A stretch of 64,000 nucleotides of DNA from UBA7803 sp963822255. GTDB taxonomy: Bacteria > Pseudomonadota > Gammaproteobacteria > Pseudomonadales > Azotimanducaceae. The DNA lies in the NCBI GenBank assembly GCA_963822255.1, contig CAWGGV010000008.1, positions 1,302,001 through 1,366,000 of the forward strand, in the 5' to 3' direction. The notes beneath the pieces were generated by a model. The model was not told the origin of the DNA, searched no databases, and saw only the letters and a program-made list of their open reading frames with translations. The position numbers and the translations under genes are program-made. This document shows, one piece after another, positions 11,654 through 20,154 of this stretch; position 1 is the stretch's first letter, and the number at the start of each line of letters is the position of its first letter.

Positions 11654-11668
11654 GCCGGCCGGCCGGCA

Positions 11669-12847
11669 TCAGTCCGCCTGACGGCGCAGGAACGCCGGAA
11701 TGTCGATCCATTCCATGTCGTCGCTGTCGTGGTCCAGCGCCAGATTGCTCTGCTGGGCGACCACCGCATCCCGCTGCCGGAAGATCGTCGGGCGATCCAG
11801 ATCCCGCCCGTAGTCGGGCCGGTTCTCGGGGCGCAGCTCAGCCTGAGCTTCCGCCGTCTCGGTCAAGGTGTTGTCGACCACCACACTCGGCTTCACGGGA
11901 TCTCCGAGCCCGGTCGCCACCACCGTAACCTTCAACTCGTCGCCGAGTTCCGGATCGATCACCGTGCCGATCACCACGGTCGCGGTGTCGGAGGCGTATT
12001 CCTCGACCACGTTGCCGACGTCGATGAAGTCGCCCATTGAGAGGTCGGGGCCGGCGGTAACGTTCACCAGGATGCCGCGCGCGCCGTGCAGGTCCACGTC
12101 TTCGAGGAGCGGGCTCTTGATGGCTGCCTCGGCTGCTTCCTGGGCGCGGTGCTCGCCGGTAGCGCGGCCGGTGCCCATCATGGCCATGCCCATTTCGGAC
12201 ATCACCGTTCGCACGTCGGCGAAGTCGACGTTGATCAAGCCGTGACGGATGATCAGGTCGGCGATGCCCTGCACGGCGCCGAGCAGCACGTCGTTGGCCG
12301 CCGCGAACGCGTCGAGGATGCTGGCACGCTCGCCGAGCACGCCCAGCAGCTTGTCGTTGGGAATGGTGATCAGCGAGTCCACGTGCTCCTGAAGCTCCAT
12401 GATGCCGCGCTCGGCGACGGACTGACGCTTCTCGAACTTGAACGGCTTGGTAACTACGGCCACCGTGAGGATGCCGAGCTCCTTGGCGATCTGAGCGAAC
12501 ACCGGCGCCGCACCGGTGCCCGTTCCCCCGCCCATGCCGGCGGTAATGAACACCATGTCGGCACCCGAGAGCACCTCGGCAATCCGGTCCCGGTCCTCGA
12601 GGGCCGCCTGACGTCCGATGTCGGGGTTGGCCCCGGCGCCGAGGCCGCGGGTGATGGTGCTGCCGAGCTGCAGCATCGTTCTGGCCTGCAGCGCTTTGAG
12701 CGCCTGGGCATCGGTGTTGGCGGCGATGAAATCCACGCCTTCCACGTGATTCGCCACCATGTGCTGGACGGCGTTGCCGCCACCGCCGCCCACGCCGACG
12801 ACTTTGATCACGGCGCTTTGCGGGGCACTGTCTACGATTTCGAACAT
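11669..12847 (-). CDS. ftsZ: Cell division tubulin FtsZ
   Basis: GTPase that forms the Z-ring at midcell. 392 residues. The tubulin signature GGGTGTG is at residues 106-112, followed by 'AAPVFAQIAKELGILTVAVVTKPF'. The T7-loop region 'NVDFADVRTVM' is present. The C-terminal peptide 'EWIDIPAFLRRQAD' is the conserved binding site for FtsA and ZipA, separated from the core by a short variable linker. It follows ftsA by 13 bases and has a strong Shine-Dalgarno (GAAAGGAG) upstream of ATG 12847. Confidence 0.98.
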   Translation of the reverse strand: MFEIVDSAPQSAVIKVVGVGGGGGNAVQHMVANHVEGVDFIAANTDAQALKALQARTMLQLGSTITRGLGAGANPDIGRQAALEDRDRIAEVLSGADMVFITAGMGGGTGTGAAPVFAQIAKELGILTVAVVTKPFKFEKRQSVAERGIMELQEHVDSLITIPNDKLLGVLGERASILDAFAAANDVLLGAVQGIADLIIRHGLINVDFADVRTVMSEMGMAMMGTGRATGEHRAQEAAEAAIKSPLLEDVDLHGARGILVNVTAGPDLSMGDFIDVGNVVEEYASDTATVVIGTVIDPELGDELKVTVVATGLGDPVKPSVVVDNTLTETAEAQAELRPENRPDYGRDLDRPTIFRQRDAVVAQQSNLALDHDSDDMEWIDIPAFLRRQAD

Positions 12848-12860
12848 CTTTGAACTCCTT

Positions 12861-14090
12861 TCAGAAATTTTCGCTCAGCCATTTCTTGAGACGGCCGAAG
12901 CCGCCGGTGCCGCGCGCTCTTTTCCGGCCGCGTTGTTCTTTTTCCCGCTCCCTGCCGTACATCAGCAGGCCGACGCCGGTCGCGTACACGGGGTTTCTTA
13001 CGATGTCCTTCAATCCCGCCACGTTTCGTGGCGCCCCAAGGCTCACCGGCATGTGGAAGATCTCTTCCGCAAGCTCGATGACACCCTCTATCTTCGATGC
13101 TCCACCTGTGAGCACGATGCCGGCGGCGATTGCCTCCTCGTAACCGCTCCGGCTGAGCTCCGCCTGGACGAGCGTGAACAGCTCGTCGTAGCGGGGCTCC
13201 ACCACTTCCGCCAGCGCCTGGCGGGACAGCTCCCGAGACGGCTTGTCGCCGACGCCCGGAACCTGGATGGTTTCGTCTGGGCCCGCGAGCTGGGTCAGCG
13301 CGCAGGCGTACTTGATCTTGATCTCCTCGGCGTTCTGCGTCGGCGTGCGCAGCGCCATGGCGATGTCGTTGGTCACCTGATCGCCGGCGATGGGAATCAC
13401 CGACGTATGGCGGATGGCGCCGCCGGTGAAGATGGCGATATCGGTGGTGCCGCCGCCGATGTCCACCAGGCACACGCCAAGCTCCCGCTCGTCCTCGGTG
13501 AGCACGGCGTAGCTCGAGGCGAGTTGCTCGAGGATGACGTCGTGGACGTTCAGGCCGCAGCGCTCGATGCACTTTTCGATGTTGGCCGCCGCATTCACCG
13601 CGCAGGTCACCAGGTGCACCTTGGCTTCCAGACGCACGCCGGACATGCCGAGAGGCTCCTTTACGCCCTCCTGGCTGTCGATGATGTATTCCTGCGGCAG
13701 GATGTGGAGGATCTTCTGATCCGCCGGAATGGCCATGGCCTGAGCCGCGTCGATCACCCGCTCCACGTCCTGGGGATACACCTCGCCATCGCGGATGGCG
13801 ACGATGCCGTGGGAGTTGAGGCTCCTGATGTGGCTGCCGGCGATGCCGGCGTACACGGAATCAATCTGGCAACCGGCCATCAGCTCGGCTTCTTCCACCG
13901 CGCGCTGAATGGACTGCACCGTCGATTCGATGTTCACCACCACACCTTTCTTGAGCCCGCGCGACGGGTGGGAGCCGATGCCGATGATCTCGAGCTCGCC
14001 CTCGTGGTCGATCTCGCCGACGATGCACGACACCTTGCTGGTGCCGATGTCGAGGCCGACGATTTTCCTCGAATCGCTATCGGACGGCAT
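12861..14090 (-). CDS. ftsA: Cell division protein FtsA
   Basis: Actin-like ATPase that tethers FtsZ to the membrane. 409 residues. 'IVGLDIGTSKVSCIVGE' (phosphate 1), 'GVCLVDIGGGTTDIAIF' (phosphate 2) and 'GIVLTGGASKIEG' (adenosine motif) are all present. The C-terminus 'GGFGRLKKWLSENF' is the amphipathic membrane-targeting helix. Its start lies inside the 3' end of ftsQ (14-base overlap), so the ftsQ tail derived from repeats directly precedes the ftsA ribosome-binding region. Confidence 0.97.
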   Translation of the reverse strand: MPSDSDSRKIVGLDIGTSKVSCIVGEIDHEGELEIIGIGSHPSRGLKKGVVVNIESTVQSIQRAVEEAELMAGCQIDSVYAGIAGSHIRSLNSHGIVAIRDGEVYPQDVERVIDAAQAMAIPADQKILHILPQEYIIDSQEGVKEPLGMSGVRLEAKVHLVTCAVNAAANIEKCIERCGLNVHDVILEQLASSYAVLTEDERELGVCLVDIGGGTTDIAIFTGGAIRHTSVIPIAGDQVTNDIAMALRTPTQNAEEIKIKYACALTQLAGPDETIQVPGVGDKPSRELSRQALAEVVEPRYDELFTLVQAELSRSGYEEAIAAGIVLTGGASKIEGVIELAEEIFHMPVSLGAPRNVAGLKDIVRNPVYATGVGLLMYGREREKEQRGRKRARGTGGFGRLKKWLSENF

Positions 14091-14871
14091 ATCCCGCTTC
14101 CGCCAATTCCTTGTGGGAGCGGCCTCCCGGCCGCGACTCCTCTGGGGCCGATCGCGGCCGGGAGGCCGCTCCCACAGCGTTTTCCATACCGTCCTTCGCC
14201 CACGCCACCGCCAGCCCGCTGTCGTAGCGCAGGTCCACGTGGGCGATCCGCTGGGACCGCAGTGACAGCACCTTGCGCCAGGCGAGCAGAAAGCGGTTCA
14301 GGCGGTCGGCCAGCGACTGGTTACCAAGCGCCACACTCGTGCCGTCTGCAAACGACATGAGCCACTCGCCGAGCGGATTCTCTTCCAGCCGGGCGATGGA
14401 GAAGCCGGCCGAGCCGACCCGCGACTGCAGCATCTGGTAGACCTCCATGGCGCGGCGGGGCGTCGACAGTGACGTTGCCAAGAGCGGAACGTCGCGGGGA
14501 CCGTCCGCGAGCTGCACGATCTTGCCCGCGCTGGTGAGAAACCCCCCGTCGCCCCAGGCCGCCACCACCGATTCCTTCTCCACCCGAATGACCAGCGCGT
14601 CCGGCCAGACCCTGCGCACCGCCACCGATCGCGGCCAGGACAACGCGCGGATGCGCTGGCACAGATCGTCCACGTCCAGGCTCAGCACGCCGTCGCCCAC
14701 ACTGTCGCGCACCACCCGACGGATGGCGGATTGCTCCGCCGGCGACAACGCGCCTTCCACCCGCACGACCCGCACCGGCCGGTCGAGCTGGCGCCACACC
14801 GAAGCGGCTGCCAGCAGCAGGCAGGTCACCGACAGCGCAGCGATGATCTTACGAATCACGTGCACCTCCAT
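14077..14871 (-). CDS. ftsQ: Cell division protein FtsQ with a repeat-derived C-terminal tail
   Basis: Bitopic divisome protein that recruits FtsB/FtsL. 264 residues from ATG 14871, which overlaps murC by 23 bases. A single N-terminal membrane helix ('IIAALSVTCLLLAAASVW') is followed by the POTRA domain ('VRVVRVEGALSPAEQSAIRRVV') and the beta domain ('ARLEENPLGEWLMSFADGTSVALG', 'IAHVDLRYDSGLAVAW'). The family's natural end comes near 'RYDSGLAVAWAKD'. The remaining roughly 30 residues ('AVGAASRPRSAPEESRPGGR...') are translated from an inverted REP-like pair. In E. coli the extreme C-terminus of FtsQ contacts FtsB, so this tail replacement is notable. Confidence 0.9.
   Translation of the reverse strand: MEVHVIRKIIAALSVTCLLLAAASVWRQLDRPVRVVRVEGALSPAEQSAIRRVVRDSVGDGVLSLDVDDLCQRIRALSWPRSVAVRRVWPDALVIRVEKESVVAAWGDGGFLTSAGKIVQLADGPRDVPLLATSLSTPRRAMEVYQMLQSRVGSAGFSIARLEENPLGEWLMSFADGTSVALGNQSLADRLNRFLLAWRKVLSLRSQRIAHVDLRYDSGLAVAWAKDGMENAVGAASRPRSAPEESRPGGRSHKELAEAGYAVR
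14113..14175. repeat. REP-like inverted pair, cluster D, inside the 3' end of ftsQ
   Basis: Unit 14113-14137 and inverted unit 14151-14175, both with stem GCGGCC/GGCCGC and flank GTGGGA, separated by 13 bases. The pair lies wholly within the open frame of ftsQ and 23 bases before the ftsA start, so it can form a hairpin at the ftsQ-ftsA junction of the mRNA. Confidence 0.9.
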
Positions 14872-16288
14872 GCGCGTACGCCAGCATGTTGGAGACCTGG
14901 TTGACGTTGCCGGCGCCCTGCACCAGCAGCACATCGTCCTGCCGAACGAGACCGGGAAGAATCTGCAGCGCTTCCTCCGGTGTCGCCGCGAACACCGGTT
15001 CCGCGTTCGTTCCACGCTGGCGCAGACCGCGGCACAGGGCGCGGCCATCGGCCCCCGGAATGGGATCCTCACCGGCGCCATAGACGTCGAGCATCACCAG
15101 CAGGTCGACGTCCGACAGCACCCGCACGAAATCGTCGAAGAGATCACGGGTGCGGCTGTAGCGGTGCGGTTGATAGACCATCACCAGCCGGCGCTCGGGC
15201 CAGACCTGGCGCGCGGTGGCGACGACGCTGGCGATCTCGGTGGGGTGATGACCGTAGTCGTCCACCAGAGTCACCGTAACGCCGCCCACCGGCACCGCGT
15301 CGAAAACGTGAAAGCGCCGCCCCACTCCGGTGAACCCGCCGAGCCCCCGGACGATGGCGTCGTCGGGCAGGCCTTCGTCACTGGCCACGGCGATCGCAGC
15401 GAGAGCGTTCAGCACGTTGTGGCGGCCGGGGATATTGAGGGCCACCTCGAGATCGGCCAGAGCGCCCGGACGCTCCGTGCGGAAGCGCCAGGTGCGGCCG
15501 CGGGTTTCCAGAATCTCTGCCCGGAAATCGGCGTCTGCGCCGAAGCCGTAGGTGAGCATGGGGCGGGCCACGTCCGGCAGAATGCGCCGCACCTCGGCGT
15601 CGTCCGTGCACAATACCGCGGCGCCGTAGAACGGCAGGCGGTGGAGGAACTCCACGAACGCGGACCTCAGGCGGTCGAAGTCGTTGCCGTAGGTGCCGAG
15701 GTGATCGCGGTCTACGTTGGTGACCACCGCCACCATGGGTTTCAGATACAGGAATGAGGCGTCGCTCTCGTCCGCCTCGGCGATGATGTAGCGGCTGGCA
15801 CCGAGACGTGCGTTGCTGCCGGTGCTGTTCAGCAGCCCACCGATGACGAACGTGGGATCCAGATCCGCCGCCTGAAAGATGGAGGTGACGAGGCTCGTGG
15901 TAGTGGTCTTACCGTGGGTGCCGGCGATGGCGATGCCGTGACGGTAACGCATCAGCTCACCGAGCATCTCCGCGCGGCGCACCACAGGGATGCGCTTGTC
16001 GTGCGCGGCCGCCAACTCGGGGTTCGCGGCGGTGACGGCGCTGGACACCACCACCACATCGGCGCCCTCCACTGCGGCGGCCTCGTGACCGATACGCACC
16101 GCGGCGCCGAGCCCGAGCAGCCGCGCGGTGGCGGCCGACGCCTTCAGATCCGAGCCGGACACCAGATAGCCCTGATTCAGCAGCACTTCGGCGATCCCGC
16201 ACATGCCGGCGCCGCCGATGCCGACGAAGTGGATGCGGCGGATGCGGCGCATCTCCGGCACCTGATAAGGTCCCGCCGGATCAGCCAC
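14849..16288 (-). CDS. murC: UDP-N-acetylmuramate--L-alanine ligase MurC
   Basis: First amino-acid ligase of peptidoglycan precursor synthesis, adding L-Ala to UDP-MurNAc. 479 residues. 'RIHFVGIGGAGMCGIAEVL' (UDP site), 'AGTHGKTTTTSLVTSIF' (ATP P-loop), 'EADESDASFLYLKP' and 'DDYGHHPTEIASVVATA' (family-specific) are intact. It starts inside the 3' end of ftsW (8-base overlap) and ends inside ftsQ. In most gammaproteobacteria murG precedes it and murB/ddl follow; neither is here. Confidence 0.97.
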   Translation of the reverse strand: MADPAGPYQVPEMRRIRRIHFVGIGGAGMCGIAEVLLNQGYLVSGSDLKASAATARLLGLGAAVRIGHEAAAVEGADVVVVSSAVTAANPELAAAHDKRIPVVRRAEMLGELMRYRHGIAIAGTHGKTTTTSLVTSIFQAADLDPTFVIGGLLNSTGSNARLGASRYIIAEADESDASFLYLKPMVAVVTNVDRDHLGTYGNDFDRLRSAFVEFLHRLPFYGAAVLCTDDAEVRRILPDVARPMLTYGFGADADFRAEILETRGRTWRFRTERPGALADLEVALNIPGRHNVLNALAAIAVASDEGLPDDAIVRGLGGFTGVGRRFHVFDAVPVGGVTVTLVDDYGHHPTEIASVVATARQVWPERRLVMVYQPHRYSRTRDLFDDFVRVLSDVDLLVMLDVYGAGEDPIPGADGRALCRGLRQRGTNAEPVFAATPEEALQILPGLVRQDDVLLVQGAGNVNQVSNMLAYAHGGARDS

Positions 16289-17372
16289 GTTCCCCCTCCT
16301 CGATCTGCAGCCGCACCACCAGCGCCATCATCGCGCAGCTCACCACCAGGCTGTTGGCCCCGTAGCTGACGAAAGGCAGGGTCAGGCCCTTGGTCGGCAG
16401 TATTCCGGTGTTCACCCCCAGATTGATCAGAAACTGAACGCCGAGGATGAGACCGACGCCGTAGGCGAGATAGCCGCCGAAGACGTTGCCGGCAGCGAGG
16501 GATCGCCGGCCGAGGCGAAAAATGCGCAGCACCAGCACGGCGAACAGCACCACCACCGCGAGCGCGCCCACCAGACCCAGCTCCTCGCCGATCACCGCAA
16601 AGATGAAGTCGTTGTGAGCCTCCGGCAGGTAAAACTGCTTCTGGATGCCGTTGCCGAGCCCCAGCCCGAAGATCTCGCCCCGGCCGAACGCGATCAACGC
16701 CTGGGTGAGCTGGTAGCCGCTACCGAACGCGAACTGCCATGGATCCACGAAAGTGACGAGCCGCTCGAGCCGGTAAGGCTGCAACACCGCCACCGCGCCC
16801 ACTAGCACCGAACCGAGCAGCACGATGAGCAGAAAGTGCCTGAGCCGCGCGCCGGCGACGAACAAGAGAGCGCACGTGGCGCCGGCCAGCACCACCACCG
16901 TGCCGAAATCCGGCTCGAGCAGCAGCAGCGCACCCACCACGCCCACCATCAGCACCGGCCGAACCAGCGCCCGGACGTCGTCGGTGAACGCCCCGTGAAA
17001 ACGCTCCAGGTAGCCGGCCAGGTAGACGAGCAGCAGAAACTTTACCGCCTCCGCCGGCTGAAGAGAGAAGCCGCCCACGCCGATCCAGCGGCGCGCGCCG
17101 TTGGCCTGGTGGGTGACGCCCGGGATCAGCACCAGCACGCACAGCGCCACCGCGGTGAGCCAGGCCAGCCGATGGCCGCGCCGCCACCACTCCAGGGGCA
17201 CGCAGAGCACGAACCCCATGCCGGCGAGCGCGGCTGCCAGGAACACCAGGTGCTTCAGCAGCAGGGTATCGCTGATGGCCACCGAGGCCGACGCCACCAT
17301 CACCGTGCCGAGGGCGAGGATCGCCGCCAGGCACAGCAGCATCAGCCGGTCCATGGCCGCCGGAGAGCTCAC
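16281..17372 (-). CDS. ftsW: Septal peptidoglycan polymerase FtsW (SEDS family)
   Basis: Lipid II polymerase of the divisome, partner of FtsI. About 363 residues from a GTG at 17372 whose GTGA overlaps the murD stop; an ATG at 17354 (MDRLMLLCLAA) is the alternative. About ten membrane helices. SEDS motifs visible: 'NGARRWIGVGGFSLQPAE', 'LLLEPDFGTVVV', 'GNGIQKQFYLPEAHNDFIFAVIGEE', and 'LPFVSYGANSLV'. Length is slightly below E. coli FtsW (414) because the cytoplasmic N-terminal extension is short. It runs directly into murC, with murG absent. Confidence 0.95.
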   Translation of the reverse strand: MSSPAAMDRLMLLCLAAILALGTVMVASASVAISDTLLLKHLVFLAAALAGMGFVLCVPLEWWRRGHRLAWLTAVALCVLVLIPGVTHQANGARRWIGVGGFSLQPAEAVKFLLLVYLAGYLERFHGAFTDDVRALVRPVLMVGVVGALLLLEPDFGTVVVLAGATCALLFVAGARLRHFLLIVLLGSVLVGAVAVLQPYRLERLVTFVDPWQFAFGSGYQLTQALIAFGRGEIFGLGLGNGIQKQFYLPEAHNDFIFAVIGEELGLVGALAVVVLFAVLVLRIFRLGRRSLAAGNVFGGYLAYGVGLILGVQFLINLGVNTGILPTKGLTLPFVSYGANSLVVSCAMMALVVRLQIEEGERG

Positions 17373-18697
17373 GCCAGCCCCTCCACCGCCGCAGCGAACG
17401 CATCGCCGCGCGCCGCATAGTTGTCGAACATGTCCAGGCTGGCGCAGGCGGGCGACAGCAGCACGGTGTCGCCGGGTGCAGCAGCGTCCATCGCCGCGCG
17501 CACGGCGCCCGCCATGTCCGCCACGCGCATCAACGGTGCCGCTCCCTCGAGCGCCGCCGCCAGCAGCGGCGCGTCGCGCCCGAGCAGCACGACGGCCTTC
17601 ACGTACGATCGCACCGGACCGGCGAGCGGCGAGAAATCCGCGCCCTTGCCGTCGCCACCCGCGATCAGGATCAGGTGACCTGTCCCATCGTGGCCGAGGC
17701 CCTCCAGCGCCGCCAGGGTAGCGCCGACGTTGGTGGCCTTGGAATCGTCCACGAAGCGGACCCCGTGCCGCTCGGCCACCGTGCGGCAACGGTGCGGGAG
17801 CCCCTGGAAACCGGAGACGGCACCGGCCAGGGCGGCGTCCGTGGCGCCGCCGTCGGCGACCAGAGCGCACGCCGCCAGCACGTTCTGCGCGTTGTGGACG
17901 CCGGCGAGAGGAAGCGTACCCGCTTCGATCACCGGTCGGCCGCCGTGAACGAGCCAGGTCACGGAATCGATGTCGTCCATCCCCCAGTGCCCGGGCGCTG
18001 GCCGATCCGCACCGAAGGTGACGAGCTCCGCCACCGGCACTTCGGGAAACGTCCGCGGGTCGGCGCGATTGGCGACGGCCCGCTGAGCCTGGCCGAAGAT
18101 CCGGCGTTTGCTGGCCGCGTACGCGGCCAGGGTTCCGTGACGATCCAGGTGGTCGTCGGTCACGTTCAGCACGGCCGCGGCAAGGAACGGATAGTGCGCC
18201 ATGCGTTCGAGCTGAAAGCTCGAGAGTTCCAGCACATAGCAGTCCCGGTCGTCCGAGAGCAGATCCAGCGCCGCTTCACCGAGGTTGCCGCCGACGCCGG
18301 GCGAGCGTCCCAGGCCCGCCAGAAGGTGGCCCGTCAGCGCCGTGACCGTGCTCTTGCCGTTGGTGCCGGTGATGGCATAGATGGGGGCCCGGGCCGCCTG
18401 GCAGAAAAGGTCGATGTCGCTTTCCACCACCGCCCCCGCCTGCCGCGCCTGCCGCACCAGCTCGTGGTCGAGCCTCACGCCGGGGCTGACGATCACCCGG
18501 TCGACATGCTCGAAGCGGTACCCGCAGGCCGCCGTCCCCGTCCGGAACTCGGCCGCGGGACAAAGTGCCCGTGCGGCATCCCTGTTGGGCGGCGCGTCAC
18601 GGGTGTCGAGCACCACCAGATCGTCCTCGCCCGCCAGATACCGCAGGCAGGAAAGTCCCGTCACACCCATGCCGATGATGGCCGTCCGCATGCTCAC
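17369..18697 (-). CDS. murD: UDP-N-acetylmuramoylalanine--D-glutamate ligase MurD
   Basis: Adds D-Glu to UDP-MurNAc-L-Ala. 442 residues. 'AIIGMGVTGLSCLRYLA' (uridine site), 'AITGTNGKSTVTALTGHLL' (P-loop), 'VLNVTDDHLDRHG', 'FVDDSKATNVGATLAAL', 'LIAGGDGKGADF' are all family blocks. The GTG at 18697 overlaps the murE stop (GTGA); an ATG two codons later (18691) is an equally plausible start. murE directly precedes it here, without the usual murF and mraY. Confidence 0.97.
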   Translation of the reverse strand: MSMRTAIIGMGVTGLSCLRYLAGEDDLVVLDTRDAPPNRDAARALCPAAEFRTGTAACGYRFEHVDRVIVSPGVRLDHELVRQARQAGAVVESDIDLFCQAARAPIYAITGTNGKSTVTALTGHLLAGLGRSPGVGGNLGEAALDLLSDDRDCYVLELSSFQLERMAHYPFLAAAVLNVTDDHLDRHGTLAAYAASKRRIFGQAQRAVANRADPRTFPEVPVAELVTFGADRPAPGHWGMDDIDSVTWLVHGGRPVIEAGTLPLAGVHNAQNVLAACALVADGGATDAALAGAVSGFQGLPHRCRTVAERHGVRFVDDSKATNVGATLAALEGLGHDGTGHLILIAGGDGKGADFSPLAGPVRSYVKAVVLLGRDAPLLAAALEGAAPLMRVADMAGAVRAAMDAAAPGDTVLLSPACASLDMFDNYAARGDAFAAAVEGLA

Positions 18698-20154
18698 CAG
18701 CGGGCTTCCCGCATCAGCAGAGCCACCAGCGCGCGGTCACTGAACGGCCGGCGCACGCCGCCGATGTCCTGGTAGTCCTCGTGCCCTTTGCCCGCCACCA
18801 GTACCGTGTCGCCCGCTGCCGCGCCGCTGACCGCCGCCTCGATGGCCCGACGCCGGTCCGGGCAATCGTGCGCAGGAACCGTTCCCGCCAGACCCCGACG
18901 CATCTCGGCAATGATCCGCTCCGGATCCTCCGACCGTGGGTTATCGCTGGTGAGCCACAGCTCGTCGGCATGACGCTCCGCTGCCGCCGCCATGAGCGGG
19001 CGCTTCCCCGGATCGCGATCGCCGCCGCAGCCGAACACGCACACCAGCCGCCCGGCGGTGGCGGGTCGGAGCGCCATGAGCACCTTGTCCAGCGCATCGG
19101 GAGTGTGAGCGAAGTCGACGACCACTGCCGGGCCACCGGGCGCGGTGAAGCGCTCCATGCGCCCGGGCACCGTGCCGAGGGTGCGGGCCGCCGCCACCAC
19201 GTCGTCCAGACGCATGCCGCGGTGGCACAGCACCGCCAGCACGGCGGCCACGTTGGCGACCGAGAACTCCGCCTGCACGGGCAGACACAGGGGCGCTTCG
19301 CCCCAGGGCGTGTGCCAGCGTCCCCGCGCGCTGCCGCCGGAGAAGTCGACGGCGGACCAGCGCACGTCGCCGTGGCGGCCGTAGGTGACGCACTCGACCC
19401 CCGTCGGCAGCCGGTCGACGAGCTCGCGGCCGAAGGCATCGTCGGTGTTCAGCACCGCCAGGGTGAGCCCCGGCCATTGGAAGAGCCGAGCCTTGGCGGC
19501 TCCGTAGGCTTCGGCCGTGGGGTGATAATCCAGGTGGTCGCGGGACAGGTTCGAGAACACCGCCGTGGCGAACGGCACGTCGGCGACTCGGTCCTGAGCC
19601 AGGGCGTGGGAGGACGCCTCCAGCACCGCCCAGCGGCAACCGTCGGCGAGCAGCGCCGCCAGCCGCTGCTGCACGACCACCGGATCTTCCGTGGTCAGGC
19701 GCGCTGGCTCCAGACGGCCGACCCGGCCCCAGCCGATGGTGCCGAGATAGCCCGCCGGTTGGCCCAGCCGGCTGGCGAGATCGGCCAGATAATGGGCGAT
19801 CGAGGTCTTGCCGTTGGTGCCGGTGACGCCGACGCAGTGCAGGTGCCGGCCCGGGTCGCCAAACAGCCGCGCCGCCAGAGCACCGCGTTTCGTCCGCAGC
19901 CCCTCGACCACCACCACCGGCACCGCGAGCCCCGCCAGTGGTCGTTCCGCGAGCACCGCAGCGGCGCCCCGTGCCACCGCGTCCCCCGCGAAGTCGTGGC
20001 CGTCGGCGGTTTCTCCCGCCACCGCTACGAAGACGTCGCCGGGGGCGACCCGCCGCGAATCTTCGGTCAGCCCGGACACCGGCACGTCGGCGGCCGATGG
20101 CATCCGCGCGGTGGCTGCGGGGTCGTCCAGAAGCTGCTGCAAGGTCATGGTCAT
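18694..20154 (-). CDS. murE: UDP-MurNAc-tripeptide synthetase MurE
   Basis: Adds the third residue to the stem peptide. 486 residues. 'GVTGTNGKTSIAHYLADLA' (P-loop), 'EASSHAL', 'SNLSRDHLDYHPTAEAY', 'VDFAHTPDALDKVL' and 'LTSDNPRSEDP' are present. The DNPR motif is the signature of meso-diaminopimelate specificity, so Gram-negative-type DAP peptidoglycan is expected. The ATG overlaps the ftsI stop (ATGA), and its stop overlaps murD. Confidence 0.97.
   Translation of the reverse strand: MTMTLQQLLDDPAATARMPSAADVPVSGLTEDSRRVAPGDVFVAVAGETADGHDFAGDAVARGAAAVLAERPLAGLAVPVVVVEGLRTKRGALAARLFGDPGRHLHCVGVTGTNGKTSIAHYLADLASRLGQPAGYLGTIGWGRVGRLEPARLTTEDPVVVQQRLAALLADGCRWAVLEASSHALAQDRVADVPFATAVFSNLSRDHLDYHPTAEAYGAAKARLFQWPGLTLAVLNTDDAFGRELVDRLPTGVECVTYGRHGDVRWSAVDFSGGSARGRWHTPWGEAPLCLPVQAEFSVANVAAVLAVLCHRGMRLDDVVAAARTLGTVPGRMERFTAPGGPAVVVDFAHTPDALDKVLMALRPATAGRLVCVFGCGGDRDPGKRPLMAAAAERHADELWLTSDNPRSEDPERIIAEMRRGLAGTVPAHDCPDRRRAIEAAVSGAAAGDTVLVAGKGHEDYQDIGGVRRPFSDRALVALLMREARW

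Noticed and set aside
12759..14360. A 533-codon frame antisense to ftsA
   Set aside because: It overlaps ftsA fully and reads through repeat DNA, with low-complexity His/Arg-rich product.
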